A stretch of DNA of 64,000 nt from Veillonella sp. DNF00869 (GTDB lineage Bacteria; Bacillota; Negativicutes; Veillonellales; Veillonellaceae). The notes under the pieces are model-generated. The model worked only from the letters and a program-made list of their open reading frames with translations, searched no databases and had not been told where the DNA came from. The first letter of the stretch is position 1; each line of letters opens with the position of its first letter. Below are positions 1-7,984 of this stretch, one piece after another. The stretch spans positions 22,675-86,674 of the forward strand of contig NZ_KQ960771.1 of assembly GCF_001553345.1 (NCBI RefSeq), read 5' to 3'. The position numbers and the translations under genes were made by a program.

Positions 1-36
1 GTTTAATTCAATTTCAGCCATTCAATAGGAGGAATT

Positions 37-414
37 ATGGAAGCATTTCGACAACGTTTGTCTTTTCGACAACGGAAGCAACAAGATGGATTTACCTTAG
101 TGGAATTAATGGTTGTGGTAGCAGTCATTGCCATTTTAGCATCCTTGGCAATGCCACAGTTTTTAAATGCCTCAAACAAGGCGAAGGAAGCAAAAATTAA
201 ATCAGATGTTACAACGATTTCTAATGCAGCACAGTTGTATATGATGGAACAATCTACCGATACAGTACCTACGGTAGAGACATTGTACAAAGAAGGCTAT
301 TTAACAGAACATGTGAAAACTCCTAAGGGTGGAGAATATACAGTCACCAGTGTACAAAATGAAGGTGGTAAAGGTAAACATATTGCTGTCACTGCACCTG
401 ATGCGGCTAATTAA
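37..414 (+). CDS. Type IV major pilin-like prepilin
   Basis: A 125-residue prepilin, probably the main subunit of the pilus or pseudopilus built by this operon. The 18-residue positively charged leader ends in Gly18, followed by FTLVELMVVVAVIAILASLA. This is the class III signal with Glu at mature position 5, methylated Phe at +1 and a hydrophobic helix. A strong AGGAGG lies just before the ATG. The C-terminal half is small and polar with no cysteine pair, as in GspG/ComGC-type subunits. It is the first gene seen of an operon running to about 5.0 kb; upstream genes (PilB, PilC and PilT would be expected) lie outside the window. Pilin versus GspG-like pseudopilin cannot be decided. Confidence 0.88.
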   Translation: MEAFRQRLSFRQRKQQDGFTLVELMVVVAVIAILASLAMPQFLNASNKAKEAKIKSDVTTISNAAQLYMMEQSTDTVPTVETLYKEGYLTEHVKTPKGGEYTVTSVQNEGGKGKHIAVTAPDAAN

Positions 415-436
415 TTAGTTGAAGGAAGAGGGAAAT

Positions 437-1048
437 ATGGTGTATGTATTAGGAGGTATTGCAGGTATCACAGGAGTTGCAAGCCTCTATCTCATTGTTT
501 CTTGGACCTATATGAAAACACATAGTATGTGGTGCCTTATGTCCATTTTTGCTCATGTCATAGGGACAGTAGGGCTTTGCTATGCCTATCAAGTTGGATA
601 CATTACGAATATCTATGAACTGGCACTTCTTTATATGCTGGAGGTAACGCTCTTTTGGGGATCAACCATCGATAAGCTATATTATATTCTTCCCGATGAG
701 GGAGCTATTCTAATTTGTATATGTGGATTTGTTTACCAGTGGATAGGTAATGGTGATGTATTGATGATAGTAGTCAATGCCCTCTGTATGGGCGGATTGT
801 GGTGGTCATTGCGGTGGTTTAGCCGTGGTGGTGTGGGATTAGGTGACATCAAATGGTTGATGGCCATTAGTTGTTGGCTCACATCAGTGGAATGTTTGGC
901 ATTATGCGGACTTTCCTCTGTCATTGGCATCTTGTACAGTTGTGTGTGGCGTGTTACATCTCCGAATCATACCTATATTCCCTTTGGCCCTTCTTTCAGT
1001 ATGGCAACCATATTACTATTCATATGCCCTGTAGGGAGGTGGCTTTAG
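437..1048 (+). CDS. pilD: Prepilin peptidase (A24 family), short form
   Basis: Inner-membrane aspartyl protease that removes prepilin leaders. The two catalytic aspartates are visible: Asp79 in STIDKLYYILPD and Asp137 in the GxGD motif GVGLGD. A late FGPSF matches the conserved PFGP segment of the family. About six hydrophobic segments are present. The protein has 203 residues and lacks the N-terminal cytoplasmic zinc/methylase domain with paired CxxC motifs found in full PilD, so it may only cleave. ATG at 437 was chosen because GGAAGAGGG precedes it; an upstream in-frame TTG at 419 has no good site. The stop overlaps the next gene's GTG by one base, implying coupled translation. Confidence 0.85.
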   Translation: MVYVLGGIAGITGVASLYLIVSWTYMKTHSMWCLMSIFAHVIGTVGLCYAYQVGYITNIYELALLYMLEVTLFWGSTIDKLYYILPDEGAILICICGFVYQWIGNGDVLMIVVNALCMGGLWWSLRWFSRGGVGLGDIKWLMAISCWLTSVECLALCGLSSVIGILYSCVWRVTSPNHTYIPFGPSFSMATILLFICPVGRWL

Positions 1049-1512
1049 TGAAAAGCCAAGAGAATATAGAAGGGTCCTTATTAGTGGAAGTTTTACTATA
1101 TATGACTATTTTTTCTCTTGTTATAGGCATGGTTTTATTATTACATAATGAAGAGCAACGAGAGTATCATGTATTTGATCGAGAAGGTCGTATCTTATTT
1201 GCCCATGTGAAACGTATGCAACTTGCTACTTTGTATGGAAACTTACAGAATAATAATGGTGCCAATCGTGTTGTCCTAGAGCGTATGCGATATGGATATA
1301 TTAATACAAATAACTCTTTAGTGTACCGTAATTTACCAGAATCTATGCATATCGAATTTACTGGAACTTACCCCAGTATTCGATTTACAGCTCATAAAGG
1401 AGTTGGGAAAGTATTTACTGTTACATTAGTAGATGATCTAATTCGCTATAAACGTACATTCATTTTTGCCCGTCAATCAGGGCGTATACGTTGGGAGGAA
1501 TCAAAATTTTGA
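1048..1512 (+). CDS. Minor pilin-like protein (GspH-like position)
   Basis: A 154-residue protein with a prepilin N-terminus: a short polar leader ending in Gly, then SLLVEVLLYMTIFSLVIGMV with Glu at +5 and a transmembrane helix. The rest is a predicted beta-rich domain with no recognised motif. GTG at 1048 is the start, preceded by AGGGAGGTGG; the longer open frame upstream lies inside the peptidase gene and is not expected to be translated. First of four minor-pilin-like genes in a row. By order it corresponds to GspH/FimT-like subunits, but this is inferred from position. Confidence 0.75.
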   Translation: MKSQENIEGSLLVEVLLYMTIFSLVIGMVLLLHNEEQREYHVFDREGRILFAHVKRMQLATLYGNLQNNNGANRVVLERMRYGYINTNNSLVYRNLPESMHIEFTGTYPSIRFTAHKGVGKVFTVTLVDDLIRYKRTFIFARQSGRIRWEESKF

Positions 1513-1865
1513 AACTAAAAGAGGAAGGATTTCTCTATATGGATGTATTGGCTTCGTTGTTTGTAATGAGTCTATTATGTTCAACTTTATTCGTACTCAT
1601 GATGAGCAGTATCCAACAATATGGAAAAATGATGGAAGAAGATAGAATATTACAAGCTATGATTTTGTATATGGAAGAGGGGAAGGCTAGTTGGGCACAT
1701 GGACAGATTCCGGAGTCTGGTGAACCACCAACTGTGGGAACAACTACTTTTCAGCGTAAGACAGAAATAAATCAAGAAGGAGTACGTATATTAATGGTAA
1801 TAGCCTATCGTCATGGTGAAGAAATACATCGGTTCACTACTTATTTATTGCCTTCTAGCCAATGA
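1509..1865 (+). CDS. Minor pilin-like protein (GspI-like position)
   Basis: A 118-residue prepilin-like protein. The leader KLKEEG is followed by FLYMDVLASLFVMSLLC, so position +5 is Asp rather than the usual Glu, and then a hydrophobic helix. Small size and second position in the row match GspI-like tip subunits. The TTG start at 1509 overlaps the previous stop (TTGA) and sits about ten bases after GGGAGG. About 135 bases of mostly AT-rich sequence without an obvious gene follow before the next ORF. Confidence 0.72.
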   Translation: MKLKEEGFLYMDVLASLFVMSLLCSTLFVLMMSSIQQYGKMMEEDRILQAMILYMEEGKASWAHGQIPESGEPPTVGTTTFQRKTEINQEGVRILMVIAYRHGEEIHRFTTYLLPSSQ

Positions 1866-2000
1866 GATACATCATCAAGATGACGAAAGAGGCAAACTGA
1901 AAATATAGTGCAGTTATCTGATATAGATTAAAAAACGAATTGTTATGATTTCGAGATAAGTATATAAAAAATTGTGATGTGCAATGGCGAGGTAAAATGC

Positions 2001-2606
2001 ATGGGTATGGTATTACGCTTGAAAAAGACGAGGACTTTTTGTTGGATACCCAAGGGTAAACAGGGAACAGCAGGATTTTTACTGGTGGAAGCAGTATTAG
2101 GAAGTCTGTTATTAATGACCATCGTAACAGGTTTTTTCTTAATCACATCACATAGTGTGAAGTGGATACATATGTTGCATCATCGTCATGAGTTGCTGTT
2201 AGATGCTAGGTTTAGTCGTATACAGATTATGAATCGCCTTCGCTATAGTGAGAAAAGACCGATAGTTAGTAAAGATGGGTCATGGCTAGTATCTCCATCA
2301 AACTGGAGGATACGCGTCTATCAAGATGCCTTTGTGACCATATTATCTGATGGACAATTGCAGGATATTACAGAAAATGAAATTAGTCCCAAGATTGGAA
2401 AAATACATGTGTTTCCGCAAGGGTCTACATTTTTTCAGGAACGATCAGATGGTCTTGTTGACTTACATTGGTATTCAGAGGTACGTCCCTATTGGCGGCG
2501 AGATCATATTCAACTTATGGAAGGTGGACAGAACCGATATCATGTACAGACAGGCATTCTGCCGTATGCCACCTATCTTCAGAGATTACAACATATAGCA
2601 AAGTAA
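2001..2606 (+). CDS. Minor pilin-like protein (GspJ-like position)
   Basis: A 201-residue protein with a prepilin motif after an unusually long leader: a lysine/arginine-rich stretch, then Gly followed by FLLVEAVLGSLLLMTIV with Glu at +5. Size and third position in the row fit GspJ-like subunits. ATG at 2001 was preferred because GAGGT lies seven to eight bases upstream; an earlier ATG at 1977 lacks a site. The remainder is soluble and predicted extracytoplasmic. About 190 bases of non-coding AT-rich DNA separate it from the next gene; no convincing promoter or hairpin was identified there. Confidence 0.7.
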   Translation: MGMVLRLKKTRTFCWIPKGKQGTAGFLLVEAVLGSLLLMTIVTGFFLITSHSVKWIHMLHHRHELLLDARFSRIQIMNRLRYSEKRPIVSKDGSWLVSPSNWRIRVYQDAFVTILSDGQLQDITENEISPKIGKIHVFPQGSTFFQERSDGLVDLHWYSEVRPYWRRDHIQLMEGGQNRYHVQTGILPYATYLQRLQHIAK

Positions 2607-2799
2607 GTTGGTACTTTGTCATAATAGATAGAAATACGCATATGAGCAGAAATACTAAGCATACATGTTAATATGCATAATCTATCTATAGGGTTATGAA
2701 TTATGTCAGAAGCCGTAAAATATATACAAAAAAACAGTTAGTTAGAAATAGATGCTTGTAGAGCACTTATATTAGGTAATGTATGCGAGGTTAACTATT

Positions 2800-3240
2800 A
2801 TGTTGCGCTGGAAAGGGCAAAAGAAAAATGGCTTTGTATCATACATGATATTACTAATAGCGATGATGACCATTGGTACTTGGGTGGCTTGGCTACATAC
2901 GATGCAGATTACGTATCAAAGCATGATGGATGAATATCGTTTTGTTCGATGTCAATATGGCATAGAGCGAGGCATAGTATTAGGTACAAATAAAAAATTC
3001 TTTTTAGCTCATCAAAAGGAAATAACTGGTAGTGGTTCACCGAAATATGTACTAGAAGAAACGGATACGGAGCGGATTGAGGCTATTTTATATAAAGAAC
3101 AAGAAGAGCAACTTTATTGTTTACGGCTCTTATGTACTGATGTAGAAACAGAAACGAATATAAAAAAAGATGTATACATTAAGACCATATATAAAAATGA
3201 CATATTAGAGACGATACAAATAGAATGGGTCAGAGAGTAA
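2800..3240 (+). CDS. Minor pilin-like protein without Glu5 (GspK/PilX-like position)
   Basis: A 146-residue protein with KKNG followed by FVSYMILLIAMMTIGTWVAW. The leader and helix look like a prepilin, but the residue at +5 is Met, so the conserved Glu is missing. Absence of Glu5 is the hallmark of the tip subunit GspK in type II systems, and the fourth position agrees. GspK is usually about twice as long, so homology is uncertain. ATG at 2800 is chosen for GCGAGG upstream; ATG at 2779 is in frame but has no good site. Confidence 0.6.
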   Translation: MLRWKGQKKNGFVSYMILLIAMMTIGTWVAWLHTMQITYQSMMDEYRFVRCQYGIERGIVLGTNKKFFLAHQKEITGSGSPKYVLEETDTERIEAILYKEQEEQLYCLRLLCTDVETETNIKKDVYIKTIYKNDILETIQIEWVRE

Positions 3241-3251
3241 GGAGGTTTGTA

Positions 3252-4085
3252 GTGAAAAGTAAACGAGTGATGGGTATTGCCATTGGACATGATGAAATTG
3301 TTGGGATAAAAGCCTACAAAATTGAAGGTACTATTGTGCTAGAAGATGTAATCGTTCAAAAACGACACAGTAATAAGGGAACTGATGTGAAAGAGTTTTT
3401 TGACTATTATGGAGAAGTTGGTATATCTATTGGTTGTGTTTTTGAATCGCCACTTCAATCAGTATACATGGAAACACCGATGATGCATAAAATAGATCAG
3501 TACTTATTTGCCCACCGTGAGGGAAAACGAATCTTTCAGAATGAAGATTTCCCTAATGCTATCGATTTTGCCTCTAGACCAGGTACAACGGAGGAGCTAA
3601 TGTGTATGCTCATCGTAGCCTTAGAACGAAAACAAGTGAAACAGGTGGCGCAAGGGATTCAACAAGGCGGAGGAGATCTTCGTGTTATCGATTACTGGCC
3701 AGCACCTCTTGCGTTCAGCCGTGGTCGAGAATCGTCTATGCTTTGTATCACCCCAGAGGAAGATAAGGTGCAAGTATCTTTATGGAATGATAAATTCTGT
3801 ACGGCGCATACCTTAGTATCATTAGATGTGAATGAAGTATTGGAAGCCTGTAAAACGGTCTATGAAGATAGCAAACAATTTCAAGTGCCCTATCCTAAGG
3901 GAGCTATTGTAGTTGGTTTTGATGAAACAAGATCTAAAGCCTTTGAGTCTATTTTAGAAACCTATGGAACAATCGATCAGGTACCCCTTCATATAGTAGA
4001 TAAAGGAGAAGCTTATAACCCAGAGAATATAAATCATGAAATGGCATATGGTTTAGCGATTAGGTTACTTGTCGATGGAAAATAA
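3252..4085 (+). CDS. pilM: PilM-like actin-fold pilus assembly protein
   Basis: A soluble 277-residue protein placed immediately before two single-pass membrane proteins with PilN- and PilO-like layout, which is the usual pilM-pilN-pilO order. The N-terminus (VMGIAIGHDEIVGIKAYKIEG) matches the phosphate-1 type opening of actin-fold ATPases. In type IV pilus systems PilM is cytoplasmic and binds the N-terminal tail of PilN. The protein is shorter than typical PilM (about 350 residues) and other ATP-binding motifs are not clear. GTG at 3252 follows TAAGGAGG, which overlaps the previous stop. Identification rests mainly on context. Confidence 0.55.
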   Translation: MKSKRVMGIAIGHDEIVGIKAYKIEGTIVLEDVIVQKRHSNKGTDVKEFFDYYGEVGISIGCVFESPLQSVYMETPMMHKIDQYLFAHREGKRIFQNEDFPNAIDFASRPGTTEELMCMLIVALERKQVKQVAQGIQQGGGDLRVIDYWPAPLAFSRGRESSMLCITPEEDKVQVSLWNDKFCTAHTLVSLDVNEVLEACKTVYEDSKQFQVPYPKGAIVVGFDETRSKAFESILETYGTIDQVPLHIVDKGEAYNPENINHEMAYGLAIRLLVDGK

Positions 4086-4626
4086 AGAAAATCTTAATTT
4101 TATAGAACCGGATATACAGTGGATGTGTTGGTATATTCGGTACAAAAACATATGGTGGGCCCTATTAGCTCTAGTGATCATTATATTAGTGGGTTCTGTG
4201 GCGATAGGCACAAAAGCATATATACAGTATCAAGACATTGTAGAGAAACAGAAAGAGGTAATATCGCGCCATATTGATGCTAAAGAGGCTCATAGTGTAT
4301 ATGATTCTATGGTTCATGAGAATACAAAAGAAGAACCATTGCCACAGGGGACGTTGAAGGAATGTATATATGTATTAGATGCATCGAATACATATCACAT
4401 TCAATTGGTCGAGTGGTCTACTATGAACCAATGGTATATAGAAGCTAAAGGAAGCAGTGAAACTGAATTGCATCAGTTTAGTTCAATGTTGAGTCGATTA
4501 GGAGGTCACCGTCATTATGATGAAGTGGTGGAAAAAGAATCCGGAACTGCACTATACCGTAGTCGTATTACAGCCACTATGGAAAGCCTTACCAATTCCC
4601 AAAAAAAGTCTACTTCTAGTCGTTAG
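4075..4626 (+). CDS. pilN: PilN-like inner-membrane pilus assembly protein
   Basis: A 183-residue protein with a cytoplasmic N-terminal tail of about 25 residues, one transmembrane helix (around residues 28-48), a coiled-coil stretch (YQDIVEKQKEVISRHIDAKE) and a small C-terminal alpha/beta domain. This is the PilN layout: the tail binds PilM and the periplasmic part pairs with PilO. The gene overlaps the end of pilM by 11 bases and the following pilO-like gene by 110 bases, so expression is tightly coupled. Sequence similarity to named PilN proteins is weak by eye; the call rests on layout and position. Confidence 0.55.
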   Translation: MENKENLNFIEPDIQWMCWYIRYKNIWWALLALVIIILVGSVAIGTKAYIQYQDIVEKQKEVISRHIDAKEAHSVYDSMVHENTKEEPLPQGTLKECIYVLDASNTYHIQLVEWSTMNQWYIEAKGSSETELHQFSSMLSRLGGHRHYDEVVEKESGTALYRSRITATMESLTNSQKKSTSSR

Positions 4627-5044
4627 TGTGTACTGTTGTGTAGTGGTTACGGGTATTAGTATGATGGTGTACTTTCAAGGAGAAACGAAACGAATCTCTG
4701 CAGAGGTTGATGAAGAGATACTTTTACAGGAGGCAGAAACAACATTTTTAAATAGTGAAAGTTATCAGTTTGTCAAACAATTAGATGATACTATGTTAGA
4801 CCTAGAAGGCTTGTATCATTTGGTGCTGTCCTCCATGGAAGATAGACCCCTAATCATGGTCAGTACACATAAAGAAGAGGGAGCTCTAGATGTGGTAGTA
4901 CAAGGTTCTACCCTAGATATGGTGCAGTGGTTGGTAGGGATGCAAAAGGTACATCCTACCTTGCGTTTTAGGATAGAGAAATTTATTCATTCACAAAGTG
5001 TGACTACTTTACAATGTAAGATTTATGAAAATACTAAAAATTAG
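4517..5044 (+). CDS. pilO: PilO-like inner-membrane pilus assembly protein
   Basis: A 175-residue protein with a short N-terminal tail, one transmembrane helix (about residues 30-52), a short coiled coil and a C-terminal ferredoxin-like candidate domain, the usual PilO organisation. The ATG lies inside the previous gene, ten bases after a perfect GGAGGT, giving a 110-base out-of-frame overlap. It ends the pilus operon: the next gene is a metabolic kinase with its own candidate promoter. The periplasmic PilP-like protein and secretin expected to work with it are near 52.5-54.5 kb. Confidence 0.55.
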   Translation: MMKWWKKNPELHYTVVVLQPLWKALPIPKKSLLLVVSVYCCVVVTGISMMVYFQGETKRISAEVDEEILLQEAETTFLNSESYQFVKQLDDTMLDLEGLYHLVLSSMEDRPLIMVSTHKEEGALDVVVQGSTLDMVQWLVGMQKVHPTLRFRIEKFIHSQSVTTLQCKIYENTKN

Positions 5045-5054
5045 TCCTAATGGT

Positions 5055-5084
5055 TTGTCAAAGTATAGTCGAGTATAGTAAAAT
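5055..5084 (+). promoter_or_regulatory. Candidate sigma-A promoter for aroK-pfkA
   Basis: TTGTCA (5055-5060) and TAAAAT (5079-5084) are separated by 18 bases in the short gap between the pilus operon and the shikimate kinase gene, giving the kinase pair a possible independent promoter. Match to consensus is moderate. Confidence 0.4.
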
Positions 5085-5130
5085 AAAGTTAAAATTTACT
5101 ACTAGATGGAAGAATGAGATATTATAAAAC

Positions 5131-5694
5131 ATGAAAACGACTATCAAGAGAAACATTATCCTCATTGGTTCTATGGGGAGCGGAAAAAGTCACTTAGGTC
5201 GAAATTTAGCGGATGCCAAAGGCTGGCAGTTTGTTGACACGGATCGAATCTTAGAAAAACGATATAATATGCCTATTGCTGATATTTTTAAGACAATAGG
5301 TGAAAAGGCATTTCGTCGTGCAGAATTTGAAGTAATTAAAAAGGTGGCCATGTATCATGAAGCGGTGATTTCTGTAGGTGGAAACTTCCCTATTGACATG
5401 CGTACATTACGATATATGCAAAAATACTCTTTTATTATAGGTATACGCGCTTCACATTATCGGATTGTAAATCGTGTCAATCGGTGGATTGGTAAGCGGC
5501 CGACTATGAATTATGATGATGTATCTGGGTATGTAGCATGGATGATGCGACGGTGGAAACCCTTATATCGCAAATGTGACCATGTGTTAGATACTACATA
5601 CAGTCATACTGATGAATTGGTGACGAGTATTGACGGATCCATAAAGTCTAAGGGCATATATTTTAAACGGCGAAAAGTACACCAAGGTGAATAA
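5131..5694 (+). CDS. aroK: Shikimate kinase
   Basis: Phosphorylates shikimate to shikimate-3-phosphate in aromatic amino acid synthesis. The P-loop GSMGSGKS (residues 13-20), the DTD substrate motif (36-38), FRRAEFEV around residue 61 and the GKRP lid region are in the expected order. The family's shikimate-binding GGG motif reads VGGN here, and a basic tail of about 20 residues follows the domain, so it is somewhat divergent. In many bacteria aroK follows pilus genes. It overlaps the region just before pfkA. The ribosome site is weak. Confidence 0.82.
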   Translation: MKTTIKRNIILIGSMGSGKSHLGRNLADAKGWQFVDTDRILEKRYNMPIADIFKTIGEKAFRRAEFEVIKKVAMYHEAVISVGGNFPIDMRTLRYMQKYSFIIGIRASHYRIVNRVNRWIGKRPTMNYDDVSGYVAWMMRRWKPLYRKCDHVLDTTYSHTDELVTSIDGSIKSKGIYFKRRKVHQGE

Positions 5695-5695
5695 T

Positions 5696-6655
5696 ATGAA
5701 ACGTATAGCTATTTTAACAAGTGGTGGAGATGCACCAGGAATGAATGCAGTCATTCGTTCTATCACAAGAAGTGCAATATATGAAGGCCTCGATGTAGTA
5801 GGAATACAACGAGGCTTTTTGGGCGTTTTAGAAGAAGACTTTATTTCTTTGACTCGGCGTAGTGTAGGGAATATTGTGAATAAGGGAGGGACGATTTTAA
5901 AATCTTCCCGTTGTCTTGAATTTAAAGAACCTGAACATCAACAAAGAGGCTATGATAATTTACGTCGTCATGGTATTGATGGATTAGTCGTTGTTGGTGG
6001 AGATGGTTCTATGTGTGGTGCTAAGGTGTTGTCTGACCTAGGATTACCTACGGTGACAATTCCAGGCACTATTGATAAAGATATGAATGGTACCGATTAT
6101 ACAATCGGCTTTGATACAGCTCTTAATACCATCATTGATGGGGTGAGCAAAATTCGTGATACCTCTACAGCTCATGATCGTGTAGCTATTGTAGAAGTGA
6201 TGGGACGACATGCAGGTCATATTGCTGTGTACGCTGGCGTCGCATGCGGTGCTGAGGTGGTACTGACACCAGAGGTGCCAATGACATTAGAAGAGGTAAA
6301 AGAATCATTAGAAAATACTACTCGTAATGGTAAAAAGAATAGTATTATTATCGTTGCGGAAGGAGCCTATAGTGCTTTTGAAGTGGCTCAATATATTAAA
6401 GCACATACATCCTATGCACCCTCTGTGACAGTGTTAGGTTATTTACAACGTGGTGGATCACCGTCTGCTTATGATGCATTAATGGCTGCTCGCTTAGGAG
6501 AGGCAGGAGTACGTGCCTTGTTAGAGGGACATACACATCATCTAATAGGGGTTCATTGCAATCATATTGATGCGATAGCCTATGAGGAAGCTGTAATATG
6601 TGAGTATCCTTTAGATACTTCTTTATACCAATTAATACGAGTATTAGGACAATAA
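5696..6655 (+). CDS. pfkA: 6-phosphofructokinase, ATP-dependent
   Basis: Phosphorylates fructose-6-phosphate to the 1,6-bisphosphate. At 319 residues it has the normal length of bacterial PfkA. Motifs seen in order: TSGGDAPGMNA at the N-terminus (ATP site), GGDGS, PGTIDKD with the catalytic Asp, FDTALN, and EVMGRHAGH (effector/substrate). ATG at 5696 is preferred over the in-frame GTG at 5687 because AAGGTGA lies before it and the family starts with MKRIAILTSGG. One base separates it from the aroK stop, so the two are probably cotranscribed. A strong terminator follows. Confidence 0.95.
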   Translation: MKRIAILTSGGDAPGMNAVIRSITRSAIYEGLDVVGIQRGFLGVLEEDFISLTRRSVGNIVNKGGTILKSSRCLEFKEPEHQQRGYDNLRRHGIDGLVVVGGDGSMCGAKVLSDLGLPTVTIPGTIDKDMNGTDYTIGFDTALNTIIDGVSKIRDTSTAHDRVAIVEVMGRHAGHIAVYAGVACGAEVVLTPEVPMTLEEVKESLENTTRNGKKNSIIIVAEGAYSAFEVAQYIKAHTSYAPSVTVLGYLQRGGSPSAYDALMAARLGEAGVRALLEGHTHHLIGVHCNHIDAIAYEEAVICEYPLDTSLYQLIRVLGQ

Positions 6656-6690
6656 TTTCATAGTTGTTTTGCTATTGTATTGTATAAGAT

Positions 6691-6724
6691 AAAGAAAACT
6701 AACTTTAGTTTTCTTTTCTTTTTA
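6691..6724 (+). terminator. Intrinsic terminator after pfkA
   Basis: A 12-base perfect inverted repeat (6691-6702 with 6705-6716) is followed by a T-rich tract (CTTTTCTTTTT). It closes the aroK-pfkA unit. The following gap to 6916 is about 190 bases; it contains a small CACCA/TGGTG hairpin near 6867-6880 and AT-rich promoter-like DNA around 6740-6765 but no gene that can be supported. Confidence 0.8.
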
Positions 6725-6916
6725 TCCTCTATCTATGGTATGTTTTGTTTTATACTATAGTAAAGGGCTACTTATAAAAGGAAGCTATCAGCAGTCGTAA
6801 ACCAGTTTAAGGAGATGAAAGTCTATACTATATGTTGGAGTTGGGGCCTATTAGAGTAAGGAAACACCATTTTGGTGGCATTCTATATGTAATCGATGGA
6901 CAAAAGGAGATATTTT

Positions 6917-7984
6917 ATGTGGAAAAATAAAAAATTATGGATTGCCATTGTGGCTATCTTAGTGGTAGCTATTGGTGGATGGCAATGGTATAGTAGTAGC
7001 CAAACAAAAGAGGCACCTACCTATACAACGGGAAAAGTAGGAAAAGGTAGTATTTCATCTACTATTAATGCAACGGGAACGATTAATCCTGTTCGCTATG
7101 TAGATGTATCTACCAATATTCCTGGCAAATTAGAATCTGTTTTGGTGAAAGCCAATCAGCATGTAACAGCAGGTCAGGTCATCGCTACTATTGATTCTCG
7201 TCAATTACAGGCTTCTGTAGATAATGCAAGGGCCACACTCAACCAAACAGCCACAGATTTGGATCGATACCGTACGTTAGTGTCACAAGGTGCCATTTCA
7301 CAGCAAACCTATGATAATGCCTTAGCAGCCTATGAAAAAGCAAAAGCTAGTTATGATCAAGTAGCAGCAAACTTAACAGATAGTACTATTACAGCTCCTA
7401 TGGATGGGACCATTATTGGAGAACCTTTGAAAGCAGGTCAAACTATCGCCACTGGTATTTCTACACAAATGATCATTGCCACTATCGCTGATTTGTCTGA
7501 TTTAGAAATTTATTTAACAGTTGACGAAACAGATATTGGAAATGTAAAAGAAGGTGCCAAAGTAGATTTCACGGTCGATGCACATCCTGGTAAGACTTTC
7601 ACGGGTACTGTTAAAAGTATTTCTTTAGGTACAAAAGGTAGTATGGGAACGACCAGTTCATCCGTAGTGTATTATACAGTGCGCGTAGCAATTCCTGCTG
7701 GTGATGTAAGCCATTTCTTTCCTAGTATGACCGCACGTGCTACGATTCATGGAGAAGAACGACAAAATGTATTGGTAGTTCCATTGGCTGCTGTTCGTTC
7801 TGATAAAGTGGGAGAATTTGTGTATGTCATCAAAAATGGTAAACCTCTTAGAACCAGTGTAAAAACTGGTATGACTGGTGATTCTACAATTGAAATTATT
7901 TCTGGAGTAGAAGAAGGTGATGAAATCATTATCAGTGGTGATGTAAGCACGACAAAAAAACAACAACAGAGGGGGCCATTCTAA
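6917..7984 (+). CDS. macA: MacA-type periplasmic adaptor (HlyD/RND membrane-fusion family)
   Basis: A 355-residue adaptor that links an inner-membrane transporter to an outer-membrane channel. One N-terminal membrane anchor (about residues 7-25) is followed by a split lipoyl domain, a short alpha-helical hairpin (residues about 95-150) and beta-barrel and membrane-proximal domains (VVPLAAV, GDEIIISGD near the end). ATG at 6917 follows AAAGGAGATA. It is directly followed by the ATPase and permease genes with overlapping ends, making a MacA-MacB set. Presence of such an adaptor supports a two-membrane envelope. No TolC-type gene is in the window; substrate unknown (macrolides, peptides or lipids are possible). 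Confidence 0.9.
   Translation: MWKNKKLWIAIVAILVVAIGGWQWYSSSQTKEAPTYTTGKVGKGSISSTINATGTINPVRYVDVSTNIPGKLESVLVKANQHVTAGQVIATIDSRQLQASVDNARATLNQTATDLDRYRTLVSQGAISQQTYDNALAAYEKAKASYDQVAANLTDSTITAPMDGTIIGEPLKAGQTIATGISTQMIIATIADLSDLEIYLTVDETDIGNVKEGAKVDFTVDAHPGKTFTGTVKSISLGTKGSMGTTSSSVVYYTVRVAIPAGDVSHFFPSMTARATIHGEERQNVLVVPLAAVRSDKVGEFVYVIKNGKPLRTSVKTGMTGDSTIEIISGVEEGDEIIISGDVSTTKKQQQRGPF

Noticed and set aside
3..290. Minus-strand open frame over the pilin gene
   Set aside because: It is a shadow of the clearly coding pilin frame with no start site or homology.
871..1047. Longer N-terminal extension of the first minor pilin
   Set aside because: It lies wholly within the prepilin peptidase gene in another frame and would bury the prepilin leader; the GTG at 1048 has a strong ribosome site.
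6725..6916. Possible regulatory RNA before macA
   Set aside because: Only a small five-base hairpin and purine-rich stretches are seen; no known riboswitch pattern is recognised.
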